A DNA stretch of 64,000 nt from Plotosus lineatus (lineage: Eukaryota > Chordata > Actinopteri > Siluriformes > Plotosidae): NCBI GenBank assembly GCA_024760905.1, contig CM045733.1, positions 66,300,001-66,364,000 on the forward strand, in the 5' to 3' direction. The notes beneath the pieces are model-generated. The model did no database searches, was not told the origin of the DNA, and was given only the letters and a program-made list of their open reading frames with translations. The position numbers and the translations under genes were made by a program. Shown here piece by piece: positions 35,916 to 46,775 of this stretch (position 1 is its first letter; the number at the start of each line of letters is the position of its first letter).

Positions 35916-36811
35916 TTTAAATTTATTGCAATTTACCCACCTTTTAAAACATGAAATAACCATTAGGAGGCACAACACTTTGTCAAACATGTTCAAATGG
36001 AGAGCTCGTCACGTTTTACCAATAAAAAAGTATTATCTTCAATGTGTCACTTAGCCTGCACAATGAGTGCCGTCAAAACGAAAAGCTCTCTAGTAATGAT
36101 CCCATAATGATATTCATGCAACACTCAGCTATAAGATTCATTAAAGGGGAAAAACATATTTAGTAACATATACTTACAGAATTCTTTGTATATTTGATCA
36201 TGAACTTCTTTAAGTGTTTGTGCAACTTCCGTGCTCAGTGGCTCTGTTGTGTTGCTTGCATCAAGTCGTCCTTGGTGGACAAGTAGATTTGGATCTCAAC
36301 AGCCACTTGGCAGAGTTTCACATTAAATTATTTTATCTTATATGATTTTAAAAAATAGACAATATAAGCTTTTCTCCTCTGAAAATGACACGATTTCACA
36401 TTTATTTACCCATTCTGCAACACAAATGAAAACATTAAACTGGTATTTTAACCACTTCTGGCAGAGTGAAGGGCACATTTTTATTATCGGAAAATGCAGC
36501 TAGAAACAATCTAACCATCTGTCAATGCTCCAGAGCAATTCTCAAGAATGTTTTGAGAACCGGCCTCAATCGGTTCTGGTCTGACTTACTGTCAGAAGGC
36601 AGGTACAGTCTGTTTTTAATTGCTCATAATTGATTGTCAGGACTGAGAAATCTCAATCTTATCCTCTTGCTCTAAGACAAGCGGTTTCTCCTCTCGATAA
36701 TCAATCTTTTAGTGTCACCCAGAGCTGTTCTGGGGTGAGTCGTGACGAGAAGACAGCATAGATTCACAATCTTTATTCACGAGTCACCAAAGTTTGTATG
36801 TCTAGAGGATA
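35916..36811. other. Non-genic stretch
   Basis: No family or coding signal. GAGAACCGG-CTCAATCGGTTC near 36557 is a small imperfect hairpin. Confidence 0.5.
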
Positions 36812-36896
36812 TTATATAGCAGTGGTCCCCAACCTTTTTATCACCATGGACCAGTCAACACTAGGCAAATTTACCACGGACCGGGCATTTATATAA

Positions 36897-36944
<48 letters not shown>

Positions 36945-37449
36945 GAGAAGAAGAAGAAGAAGAAGAAGAAGAAGCACTCCATGAATGTTTTTTTTTTTTT
37001 TGGTTGTTTTTTGGTTGTTTTTTTTCCAACAGCTGAAATAAAGTTGGTTGGGAAATAGAGCTTGAACTTTTCTTAAAAAAAACAAAAACAAAAAACAAAA
37101 CAAAAAACAAAACAAAAAAACAGGCGATCATGCACCAGCTGGGAGAATGAAAGCTCAGGCTGAGTCTCACCCAAAATCCCCACTATTGTTTGAAACATGT
37201 CCAGCACGCCTCTGTTCAAGTGCCGTTCCCTTGTGGATTACATTTTATCGCTCAAATAACGACATATAACTGAGCGAATCCTGTCATTTTTCAAAATAAA
37301 ATACTTTTTTTTTCAAAATTAAAGAAAGTTCAGACTCAGATAATAAATAAAACGGAAATAATTAATTATTTCTTCTGCGAACTGGTACCAATTTAGCCAC
37401 GGACCGGTACCGGTCCGTGGACCGGTGGTTGGGGACCACTGCTATATAG
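36812..37449. mobile_element. hAT-like MITE with 8-base target-site duplication
   Basis: Element 36820-37441 (622 bases). It starts CAGTGGTCCCCAACC and ends GGTTGGGGACCACTG, with 15 terminal bases perfectly inverted. Flanks are TTATATAG (36812-36819) and CTATATAG (37442-37449): 7 of 8 match, the duplication size of hAT transposons. GGACCGG palindromes lie next to both ends. The inside holds (TTA)n (36899-36944), (AAG)n and (CAAAA)n, and no transposase. Confidence 0.9.
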
Positions 37450-38149
37450 CACGCTAAAGCACTCGAGGTGGGGGGGTCCACTGAAAAATGTCACAAATTA
37501 CTATTTCCTTGGAGGTAGTAAGAACTGAAACAGCTGCCAGACAAGTCAGTGCAGTTTTACAAGAGCAAAACAGGAAAACAAAAAAGTCCTGCGATAACAG
37601 AAACCGCAAAAGTGTGTCTTACACACATCACTCAAAGTTATGCGGTCAGACTTTATCAGGAATAACAGTGGGTCATTGTGAGGGCACGGGGGTTACATGC
37701 ACAATTATTACATGTAATATGACAGAATGATCAGCGTGTTATTAAACATAATCAAGCTCATTTTCCCCTTCATTGATTAAATATGCCAGTCATACACATG
37801 TAACATAGACATGTGATATGTATAACACTTTTTTTTTTTAATTAAATGCAAAATAAATTGAATATTAGAAATACATGTTTAAAATTACTTAATGAAAACG
37901 TACTCTTATCAGAGCTGGTGAGCATGTGTATATGCTTGCTGGGGCAGCCCTTGAGGTACCAAGTGCTACAAGTGCCTGCATAATGGGAGGATCCCTCTGT
38001 ATTTACAAGATTTCCCTTGTTTGTAGCCTTTGAGAAGCATAAGTCGACCATTTTAAATCTGTTCTTGTGTTCTTGAAGTGATGCTGTAAATAGCTTTTTC
38101 TTCAACAGAGAGAAAAAAAAAAAAAAGCTGTCTGCTTTGGTCTTCCAGG
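37450..38149. other. Non-genic stretch
   Basis: A small frame at 37488-37730 is not like any family I know. No further feature. Confidence 0.45.
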
Positions 38150-38612
38150 TTATTTCTTCTTCTTTTCCTTTCGGCTTTTCCCTTCAGGGGTCGCCACAGC
38201 AAACCATCCGCCTCCATCTCTCCCTATCCTCTGTATCTTCTACTCTTACTCCAACGACCTTCATGTCCTCCTTCACCACATCCATAAATCTTCTCTTTGG
38301 TCTTCCTCTAGGCCTTCTGCCTGGTAGTTCCAACCTCAGCATTCTACTACCAATATACTCACTATCCCTCCTCTGTACATGTCCAAACCATCTAAATCTA
38401 GCCTCTCTGATTTGGTCTCCAAAACCTCTAACATGTGCTGTCCCTCTGATGTACTCATTCCTGATCCTATCCATCCTCGTTACTCCCAAAGAGAACCTCA
38501 ACATTTTCATCTCTGCTGCCTCCAGCCCCGCCTCCTGTCTATTCCCCCAGAGTTTCTAAACCATACAACATCGCTGGCCTCATTACCGTCTTGTACACTT
38601 TTCCTTCCATTC
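38150..38612 (-). mobile_element. RTE-type LINE 3' end, copy A4
   Basis: 5'-truncated reverse insert. The 3' terminus is the complement of GAAAAGCCGAAAGGAAAAG (38155-38176). It encodes the C-terminal RT part at 38184-38510 (GVTRMDRIRNEYIRGTAHVR, ARFRWFGHVQRRDSEYIGS) in an open frame, close to copies A1 and A5. Confidence 0.9.
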
Positions 38613-38619
38613 TTCATAT

Positions 38620-38757
38620 TGTCTGTCTGTCTTCCTTTTGGCTTTTTCCCTTTTACTCGGGAGTCGCCACAGCGAATCATCTGATTCGCATGTTTGATTT
38701 GGCCGAGGTTTTTTACGTCGGATGCCCTTCCTGTCACAACCCTTTTCTTTAGCAAGG
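38620..38757 (-). mobile_element. Non-autonomous RTE derivative: 5' end joined to 3' end
   Basis: The forward strand reads CCTTTTGGCTTTTTCCCTTT, GGAGTCGCCACAGCGAATCA (the RTE 3' end, reversed). It continues directly into CGCATGTTTGATTTGGC and TTTTTACGTCGGATGCCCTT, CCTG, which is the RTE 5' end (compare 9797-9840 and 20815-20850). The whole coding part is absent. This is the design of RTE-mobilised SINE-like elements. Confidence 0.78.
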
Positions 38758-38758
38758 G

Positions 38759-38988
38759 ACAGAAACACGCTGACGACTTTGCAGCTTACTCTTTACGAAA
38801 GTCAGCAATGGTTCTTTTACATGAACCTCTCACCATAGACAGTGACAGACATGGCCCGCCTTTGATAACCAAGTTAGCTGCACTGGGGGGGGGGGGGCAG
38901 TGAGAACTTTCTGGAGAGTGAGACCCGAACCCCCAACCTTTGGATCAGCGATCCAGCACCCTATACCACTAGACCACCACTTCCCCAT
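38759..38988 (-). mobile_element. SINE S1, reverse, tail missing
   Basis: ACAGAAACACGCTGACGACT, GAAAGTCAGCAATGGTTC, ATAACCAAGTTAGCTGCACT, a G13 run, CCGAACCCCCAACCTTTGGA and CTAGACCACCACTTCCCC. It abuts the RTE derivative with the SINE's own 3' third gone. Confidence 0.88.
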
Positions 38989-39009
38989 TTCATTCCCCAC
39001 CTTTCATTC

Positions 39010-39051
39010 TTCATATATATAAATATATATACTTATATATGTATATACAGG

Positions 39052-39094
<43 letters not shown>

Positions 39095-39179
39095 ACGTAT
39101 TTCTTATTAAAGTATGCATAATCTTATATATAATTATGTATACCTTTTTTAAAAACTTATATACATTACTTATATATGG

Positions 39180-39272
<93 letters not shown>
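39010..39272. repeat. (TA)n microsatellite cluster
   Basis: TA-rich from 39013, pure tracts at 39054-39091 and 39181-39270 around an AT-rich spacer. Confidence 0.97.
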
Positions 39273-40080
39273 CATAATGATAGTTTCCTTTACTTCCATT
39301 GACAGATCATTAGAAGAAACCTGTCAGAGTCTGCAAATCTTGTATCATTATTGTTTTTTTTTTTTGTTTGTTTTTTTTCTCCCACTTCAGAATTATGGTT
39401 TATCACATAAAATCCCAATAAAATACATTGATGTTTGTGAGTGTAACATGACAAAATATGGAAATGTTCTGGGGTATGGATGCTGTGAACAAGCATAATG
39501 TTTGATGTGTCACAGTCACAAAAAGTCTCACTCAGAATAAGAAAACAGCAGCTTAAACACAAACACACGAAAACAGCTCTGTTCTGATCACAAACTTGTG
39601 TCTTTCTGATCATTGTTTTTTTTTTGTTTTGTTTTTTCAACAAGCACACAGATAACTAGTTTATTTATATACTTTATACTGCCAGTAATTATACTTAGCT
39701 TTTCTCTACAATTTATTCTTAATTAAGATTGCTGATATTCCTCTGCCTACCTCAGCTGACCCTGGACATGGGAAGGGTTCATTTGACCTAAAAGGTCCGA
39801 AATAAAATGCAGATAATAAAATTAAATTGGTCATGTGGTACACCATAACTGTGGCGCTATAATACCTAAATTCACTACATACTAAAATTTGACTAGTTTT
39901 GAAAAAAAAATACATTTCAAGCAAATCAATATCTATTAAATTCTGATCACATTTCTTAGAGATGCATTTTCCTGTCTCAGCTCCAAAACTTTATCCAAGA
40001 GCTTTATGAGCATCTGATATTTGTAGTTTCCTCATTTGCAGTATTCATTATATGTAACCTCTTAATCTGTTGATTGTTTT
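39273..40080. other. AT-rich stretch, nothing recognised
   Basis: No family or coding signal. Confidence 0.5.
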
Positions 40081-40081
40081 A

Positions 40082-40377
40082 GGGTTGCAGGGAGGCTGGC
40101 GCCCATCCCAGCTGACTCCGGGCGAGGGCAGAGTACACCCTGGACAGCTCGCCAGGCCATCGCAGGGCCGAAACACACTGACGGCTTTGCAGCCTACTCT
40201 TGTCGAAAGCCAGCAATGGTTCTTTTACATGAACTTCACACCAAAAATAGCCATGGCCAGCGATTGATAACCCAGTTAGCTGCATGGAGGACAGTGACAA
40301 CCCATTGAGAGTGGGTCTTGAACCCCCAACCTTAGAATTAGTGATCCAGCACCTTAACCACCAAGCCACCACTTCTC
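40082..40377 (-). mobile_element. SINE S1, reverse
   Basis: GGGTTGCAGGGAGGCTGGCG, GTACACCCTGGACAGCTCGC, GGCTTTGCAGCCTACTCTTG, AACCCAGTTAGCTGCATGG, CTTGAACCCCCAACCTTAGA and CCACCAAGCCACCACTTC. Confidence 0.9.
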
Positions 40378-41280
40378 TCCAGTATGTATCATACATCTTT
40401 ATTGATGAAAATGCCTTTCCCCTGTAACCAAATAGAATGAAGCCATACAGACCCTAGGGTTTGAATGAATGAGCAAGAAAGGGAGTAGGAAATGCATTTG
40501 GCATCCTGGCTAAAAGATTCTAGGTTCTGCTAAGTACCCTGCAGCATGACCCTTCCGCTGTAAAGCTCACTGTCATAGCATGCGTGATCCTGCACAACCC
40601 CACAAGGATCAGGTGCCCAGGACTACAGAATCAGCAGTTTGACTGGGCAGGGAATAAGATTCGTGATTTTGGCTAGAGGGACATAATCTAGAAAACAGAC
40701 ATTTAGTGACCCCCAAAGTTGCTTCAAAGAATGGAAAAAAAAAAGAAGAATATCTCTTCTGGAGTGACTGCAGAAACCAATCATTGTGCTGGACATGCAT
40801 GCCCTTGGGCTGTGAGAATGAGTAGGGGGCAGGGAGGTTGTCCTGTCATCATCAAACATGATGTTTACACAGGCAGAAACAACAGCCTCAAAGTCCTTGA
40901 CGTGTGCAATGCTTGTCTTCGCATGCAATTACTGCATTGCAGATAATTAGTAAAATGCCAGGTGGAATACAAGTTGCATGAAATACAAAAATACAAGCCA
41001 GATTATTTGTAAGAACAATACAATTAATTTGCATAATTTTTAACATTATCTGTTATGTACTTTCACTTTTACTGGGATCAGCATCATGGTGGGCGACAGT
41101 TTTGAGAAAGACAAAGTTTGCCATCACCCACTGCTCACTTTCCATCATTTCCAGGTCATCATCACCACTCTTCTTTTTGTCCAGATGGGTGTAGGTGTCT
41201 CACAGGGACTTGAGAAGCTCCGCTTGGTCATCAGTATAAAATGCTTTCTTCTGGACCCTCTTCATGTTGGCAGGCGTTGA
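40378..41280. other. Non-genic stretch
   Basis: No family recognised to 41085. From 41086 to 41500 the reverse strand may hold the decayed C-terminus of a transposase (see next entry). Confidence 0.45.
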
Positions 41281-41502
41281 CTAAAAGATAGTGGAAACCA
41301 CAGATGCAGCTACTGTTGCCTGAGAAATGTTGGACCAAGCATCCACGTCCATGCTTATGGCCATGGCTGTCCTACATCTTTCCAGAATTTTTGTAATCTT
41401 TCTTCGGCATGACAGTGGTGTTGATACTCTAATGTCTAATGAAGATTTGAGTTGAATCAGCGAGTGGCAGCCTATTATGGACTGTGTCATGTGATTGATC
41501 AT
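41086..41502 (-). pseudogene. Possible Tigger/pogo-like transposase C-terminus
   Basis: Reverse reading gives RCRTAMAISMDVDAWSNISQ then ATVAASVVSTIF (41281-41400), similar in layout to the A-W-x-V-S-x-x-T-I-x-x-C-F motif of pogo-type transposases. It is followed by an acidic, E/D-rich stretch (GDDDLEMMESEQW) at about 41110-41160. Very decayed; low certainty. Confidence 0.3.
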
Positions 41503-41570
41503 TAAGGATACACTGCTGCATAATTTAGACTATTGTTATTTGCGAACCCTGCCAACATAATCGTATTCAT
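41402..41570 (+). repeat. Unnamed dispersed repeat X, copy 2
   Basis: Second copy of the block described at 34845. The two differ by many substitutions but keep the order of about seven blocks. Confidence 0.6.
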
Positions 41571-41711
41571 GGCTAAACATATATTTAAGGTTGTACAATA
41601 GACATTATGTTCAGCTTATGAGCAACTTAGAGATAACATGTGTGAACAACTGAATAACTTATCTACAGCTTATGGCCACTATCCAACACTGGGGGAAGGT
41701 GGGGTACATCC

Positions 41712-42014
41712 TGTGATGCAACGGGGGAGAAAGCTAGAATAATTCAAGAGAGGCAGGGCCAATCAGTGTAACAATTTATCTAGGTAGACGCACAAAGGTC
41801 AGCAGTGGTTCATAGTGTCTCTGTTGTCCGAGTGTCAGTGTGGTCTGTCGCACAAGGGCTGAGGAAGTGCAAAGCCCTCTCTTTTACATCCTTGTCTGCA
41901 CACTTAGCATATACTTCATAGCAGTATACTGTCATGATGACGTCACCACAGCCGGCCCACATTTCACAGTGGCCTAACATTGCAACCACCGTGGCACGTC
42001 TCCGCCACATCACA
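41712..42014 (+). mobile_element. Solo LTR, 303 bases, with 5-base target duplication
   Basis: Begins TGTGATG and ends CATCACA (perfect 7-base inverted ends with TG...CA). It is flanked by CATCC on both sides (41707-41711 and 42015-42019). Shares internal blocks with the partial LTR at 7614. No primer-binding site or internal region follows, hence solo LTR left by LTR-LTR recombination. Orientation is chosen by agreement with the 7614 copy only. Confidence 0.75.
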
Positions 42015-42127
42015 CATCCCTTCATAAAAGAAAAGATGGAAGTCCTGACAACTTTAAGGAAGATAACAAAATATGAAACAAAAAATAACAATACAGCAAG
42101 CCTTAAGATGAAATGGCAACCTTCACA

Positions 42128-42154
42128 GACTTATGAAACACACGCGCACACACT

Positions 42155-42192
<38 letters not shown>
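42128..42192. repeat. (CA)n with CGCG interruptions
   Basis: ACACGCGCACACACTCGCGC then about 20 AC units. Confidence 0.9.
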
Positions 42193-42196
<4 letters not shown>

Positions 42197-42394
42197 GTGT
42201 ATACAGTGGAGCCTCAGAATCCGAACAAAAAATCCGTGAGGTCTTCCGTCTGGGAAACCAAACAAAACCTGGAAGTCGTATTCGAGAAATGGACGAGAAA
42301 AAACGAGACTGAGATGGAGGAAAAGTGCGCGACTTGTTGATACTATGTATGTTCTGGGTAAATCCGGAAGTTGTTGATACTATGTAAGATCTGT

Positions 42395-42445
42395 TTGGGC
42401 TTTTACACCCAAGCCTAGTGGCTCATCAGGCCGGTGCTTTATGTA
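42395..42445 (-). mobile_element. Small fragment of tRNA-type SINE S2
   Basis: TTTTACACCCAAGCCTAGTG and GCTCATCAGGCCGGTGCTT match the reversed 3' part of the element at 57805-58105. Confidence 0.7.
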
Positions 42446-42719
42446 TCGCCCTAATAAAGCTGTCTAGGGGAAGTCCAGAAGTTGTTGATACAGGACTATG
42501 TACATATCTCAACCACTAAAGCTAAAGCTAGCACTAAAGCACTAAAGCTATTTAATCACTAACACCATATACCACCTCCAGCGACAAATACGATTTAGAG
42601 TACCGAACAGAAAACCCACAGGGGTCTTATCGCCATAACCGCCTAAACGAAGCTGAAGAGGATGTATGTATGTATGTATGTATGTAAGCTCAGCTAAATT
42701 GCTAGTGCTAAGCTAAAGC

Positions 42720-42868
42720 GTTTTACATGCCTCTCACCATAGACAGTGAGTGACATGGCCCGCCATTGATAACCCAGTTAGCTGCACTGGGGACAGCGAC
42801 AACCATGTGGGAACACGAACTCCCAACCTTAGGATCGGCGATCATGCGCCCAATAGACCGTCACTGCC
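42720..42868 (-). mobile_element. SINE S1, reverse, only the tRNA-side half
   Basis: TTTTACATGCCTCTCACCAT, AACCCAGTTAGCTGCACTGG, GAACTCCCAACCTTAGGATC and CAATAGACCGTCACTGCC. Confidence 0.88.
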
Positions 42869-42872
42869 GCAT

Positions 42873-42886
42873 ATATATATATATGA

Positions 42887-42962
<76 letters not shown>
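42873..42962. repeat. (TA)n microsatellite
   Basis: TA tracts 42873-42883 and 42894-42962 around GAACACACAC. Confidence 0.97.
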
Positions 42963-42969
<7 letters not shown>

Positions 42970-42971
<2 letters not shown>

Positions 42972-43180
42972 GGGTGACCCAAAAAAAACAGGAATTTTAG
43001 AATTGCACATTGCAAGACATGAGCAAGTGGCAACACTGTGAGACAGTGACCTTGAACAAGTAAATACTTTGCCATGAAAGGTTAGTCATTTATTCTTAAA
43101 TGGCATGTTTTAAGGTTTCTTCCATCACTCTTGGTTTTATAGTATTGTTAAAAAAAATCCCATTTTTTGGGGTCACCCTG
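42970..43180. mobile_element. Short MITE with CAGGGTGACCC ends
   Basis: Starts CAGGGTGACCCAAAAAAAAC and ends TTTTTTGGGGTCACCCTG: 11 exact terminal inverted bases plus an A/T run. 211 bases, no protein. The right end is followed by TATA, as expected for a mariner-type TA target, but the left flank is the CA end of a microsatellite. Confidence 0.75.
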
Positions 43181-43186
43181 TATATA

Positions 43187-43930
43187 AGAAGATACCACAA
43201 GTGCTGCAATACCAGACAATGCCACTGGCAGCTATATGGTCAGTCTGTGGAGACATGCAGTTGCATCGTTCTCTACCAGTGGGGTAGTCAGGCCTATCCA
43301 TTCCAGCATTAATAATCAAGGATGTATGATTAAGCCTTAGGAAGTTATCCTGGAGGTTCATTGCACTAAAAGATCTTATGCATCAGATTCAGGGGTTTAC
43401 ATTGATGCCTTCGGCCAACCATATGGGATGCCGAATGAATAATATAAAGCATGCCACAAAATAGCAGGGGGCTTTGAGGCATTTTCTCCACCCTACGTCA
43501 CAGCCACTAAGAATGTTCAATGTATATGCTCTATTTATTATACTCAGCAGATTTATTCACTATATAGTACTGCTGAGGTGCTGCATGCCCTAGGAGAACA
43601 ACTATCCGCCATTAGCAAAATGACTTTGCAGAATCGCCTGGCCTTAGACTGGTTAATGGCAGAAAAAGGCAGAATATGCATCCTTTTTGGAGATCAGTGT
43701 TGTACATTTATTTCCAATAATACCGCTGCAAGATGGACTTTTTCATTGTGCCATGGAGAAACTTGGTGTGTTGTGCACAGAAGTAAAGGCTAATGCAAGC
43801 TTTATAATGTTTCCAACAGGATGGTTCACTAATATGTTTGGTAATAGGAAAGGTTGGCTTCTAAAGCTGGTAATGAACGTTGGAGTTATTCTATTGTAAT
43901 TGGCCTTAATTGTATGATGTCTTATTCTTG
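43187..43930 (+). pseudogene. Endogenous retrovirus env remnant (transmembrane subunit)
   Basis: Old viral envelope gene piece with stops and frame changes. The best frame is 43578-43793. It has the LQNRLALD heptad and the AEKG motif of gammaretrovirus-like immunosuppressive domains, and a CX6CC cysteine motif (CILFGDQCC) right after. Upstream, 43390-43440 reads VYIDAFGQPYGMPN, typical of the region before the fusion segment. Downstream (43820-43905) a hydrophobic stretch after GWFTNMFGNRKGW is the likely membrane anchor. Surface-subunit sequence upstream of 43380 is unclear. Family inference: gamma-type fish ERV. No gag or pol was found beside it. Confidence 0.75.
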
Positions 43931-44054
43931 TCCTTCAAGGACTTTGTGTTAAGTTGGTTGCCAGAGAAATGGTGATGCCTCAGTCCAATACTAAACCCTT
44001 GCTGGAACTGTCCCATATAGACATTGACCTTTGTGGAAGCAACGGAGGTCATTG

Positions 44055-44144
44055 TTATGACTGACACCATGACACCTGCCCCCGAGGGTCTCCTATTGGA
44101 GGACGTAGACTCTTATCGTTAAGAGAACAATGATATTTTATGCT

Positions 44145-44228
<84 letters not shown>

Positions 44229-44880
44229 CATTGCATGTTGCCTCATCCTGTGCATATGTGCTTTGCATGTTGTGTGCAGATATTTGGGCCTTCACCTTGA
44301 CTTTAGGCCCAATACCCCGGTGCCCGCATTGTCCACATCAACGTACAAAATAGACAAACCATCCATGTGTGACCATCTGCCAGAATTACAATGGGGATAC
44401 CTTGTTTGTTCTGAACTTGTCCCAGTGTGCTCCGTGTAGTCCTGTATGGAAAGGGCCTTTTGGGGAGCGCATGTGGTACTACTGCCCTTGGAGCACGGAC
44501 ATTAGATGGACATGTGACGTAGAACTGACCCGTCCAATTCACAAGCTACTTGCAGTAGCTAACCTCTAGTAGCTAATGGCTAATAGCACATAGGTATTCC
44601 ACACAGACATGAGGCCATAAGAGCTCCCCTGCCTTTAAGAATAGGTGACTCTTGCAAAACACACTATTGGTGGTGGTCTTGACTTGTGTGTTTGTGTGTG
44701 TTGGGGGTTGGGGGGTGTCTATTGCTTTACTGCTTATTGTCTAATGTTAATGTTATGATTAAACATTTATGTATACTGTATACTCTTTTCATTGGTGACC
44801 CTGGCACAACAGGCTGTCACAGCACATGCGGGCAGAGTGGGGATTTCCCTCAGACATTGTCAACTTGAGGGTTTTTTGCC
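44055..44880 (+). other. Possible ERV 3' region or LTR with embedded (CT)n
   Basis: Directly downstream of the env relic. Contains a (CT)n tract (44151-44223), ATTAAACATT (44757) and CATTGGTGACCCTGG (44790-44804), which is reminiscent of a U5/primer-binding junction. I could not find paired LTR ends, and part of 44369-44569 may even be surface-subunit-like. Uncertain. Confidence 0.25.
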
Positions 44881-45406
44881 CTCTTCTGGTTCACCTTTAA
44901 AAGCAGTTCATAGGGAAGAGACTTATTAACGGGGAAATTACTGTGAAATGTGATGTAATAGTATAATAGTGTGAAAATATAAGACTGTATAGGAAGCAGT
45001 AAATAATAGAAAATTAATTATATGAAACTTAGTGTGCTTGGGCCAGATGTATGGAACTAAGGGTAATTTAAGGAAATGCAGGAAGCATAGAAATAGAAAG
45101 TGTACACCATACTTTGTACATCAGGGATGCTAACAACAATGGATTAGGAGATCGGGCACAACATGTTGCGAGATTTATAAATTTGAATATATCATGGAAA
45201 GCCACCTAAAACCCATATTTCAATGGTAAATGCTACCAATGTCAGCCGCTATCAGAGGAATAATTATCGGAATAATCGTGATAAGCATTGTCATCCCGGC
45301 AGGATAGGATCACTATACCCCCTGATTGCATTGGTTAATGAAAACGGTATGGGAGGTCGTCTTCAATTTTTTCTTGCATGTCTGGCTCTGAACTGATTTC
45401 CAGTAA
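44881..45406. other. Non-genic stretch
   Basis: No feature recognised. Confidence 0.5.
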
Positions 45407-45733
45407 GAACTATTAAACAGGGGCAGTGGTACAAGTGCTGGATCACTGATCCCAAGGATGGGGGTTCAAGCCCCTCTCTCAACAGGTTGTCACTGTCCCC
45501 CCAGTGCAGCGAACTGGGTTATCAATCGGTGGCCAAAACTAGCCATTGCTGACATTTGAGAAGAGAAGGCTGCATTTCCGTCAGTGTGGTTCCGCCGTGC
45601 AATGGCCTGGCAAGCTGTCCAAGGTATACTCTGCCCTTGCCCGGAGTCGGCTTGGATGGGTGCCAGCCTTTACGTGACCCTAATTAGGATTAAGAGGTTC
45701 AGAAAATGAATGAATGAATGAACTATTAGACAG
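45407..45733 (+). mobile_element. SINE S1, forward, with 14-base target duplication
   Basis: Flanks GAACTATTAAACAG (45407-45420) and GAACTATTAGACAG (45720-45733), one mismatch. Body from GGGCAGTGGTACAAGTGCTG to (AATG)n. Confidence 0.94.
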
Positions 45734-45954
45734 ATTGTGGTCATGCAATCACACTGCATTTCATTTGGATGAATTATCAGCTACCACCAACACTTCTCTA
45801 AATGTGCATGTAAGCTTTTATCCAGAGGATTATTGAAGTCTTTACCTTTTCTGAGCTGAAAATAAATAGATGGGAGAGCACAATGGGGGATGGTCAAACT
45901 GTGATGCATTTTCTTTTCTTGAAATTAATTGTTTTATTTTATTTTATTTCTACA

Positions 45955-46311
45955 TAAGATGGACTTGTTGGATAATTGGGTAGCCATATACACAGATGGC
46001 ACAGTGGCAATGCCTGGCTGTAAAAAAAATGGGATTGCTGCATGGAATGAAGCTGTAAGCATTATGCCGCCATGCTGTATGCTACATTGCCAAAAACTCA
46101 AATCCAAATCAATGGACCTAGAGTTTCATTCTGGTCAAAACACACTTATAATGACTTTGCACAATCAAGTGCATGACAGTCATGTCTGTTTGGCTGCATT
46201 CATGGGGGTATTGATGATATTGATGTGTTCTTCATTTTTAAGCCTACTGACTCCTTTGAGAAAATGTATTGCAGCAATCTCAGTGTTTCTAACGCAAAAC
46301 AAACCTAGCAT

Positions 46312-46345
<34 letters not shown>

Positions 46346-46410
46346 CCCCGACCGAGTTGGAATGCCTGGATGACATATTACTTGGTCAACAAGCTCAAAC
46401 TATCCTTTTG
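45955..46410 (+). pseudogene. hAT/ZBED-type transposase remnant
   Basis: Open frame 45929-46411 contains WVAIYTDGTVAMPGCKKNGI, similar to the catalytic-domain signature TDGA-AM-G of hAT transposases and the ZBED/FAM200 proteins derived from them. It is followed by CCMLHCQKLKSKSMDLEF, which parallels the H(C)xxHR-x-LA segment. The histidine-arginine pair is lost (HCQK). A T25 tract interrupts the frame at 46320-46345. Either a decayed transposon or a retrocopy of a domesticated gene; certainly not intact. Confidence 0.5.
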
Positions 46411-46655
46411 AGATGGATCCCGGAATTCAATATCAGAAACTGCTTTCATTGAAATAAGTCAGTTACTTATTGTACATATCGTCTGTGCTGACAGAAGAAG
46501 ATGGTCAAGTTTGTTCTCCAAGATTAATGGTAGAGATACATGTTGAGTTGTCTATGGTCACATGAAGTCAGTTAGTCACGCACATCGTTCTGTGGGCTCA
46601 CCACGAAAAATGCATGAGAATTGTATGCTCTCCACAACAAAGAGAGGTGACTGAT

Positions 46656-46656
46656 G

Positions 46657-46740
<84 letters not shown>
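46656..46740. repeat. (AC)n microsatellite
   Basis: About 42 uninterrupted AC units. Confidence 0.98.
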
Positions 46741-46743
<3 letters not shown>

Positions 46744-46775
46744 ATTTTAATAGAATCCCATCATAGCTCCAAACA

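Noticed and set aside
40719..40946. Small open frames as a host gene
   Set aside because: No recognisable domain, no splice or promoter evidence, composition like intergenic DNA.
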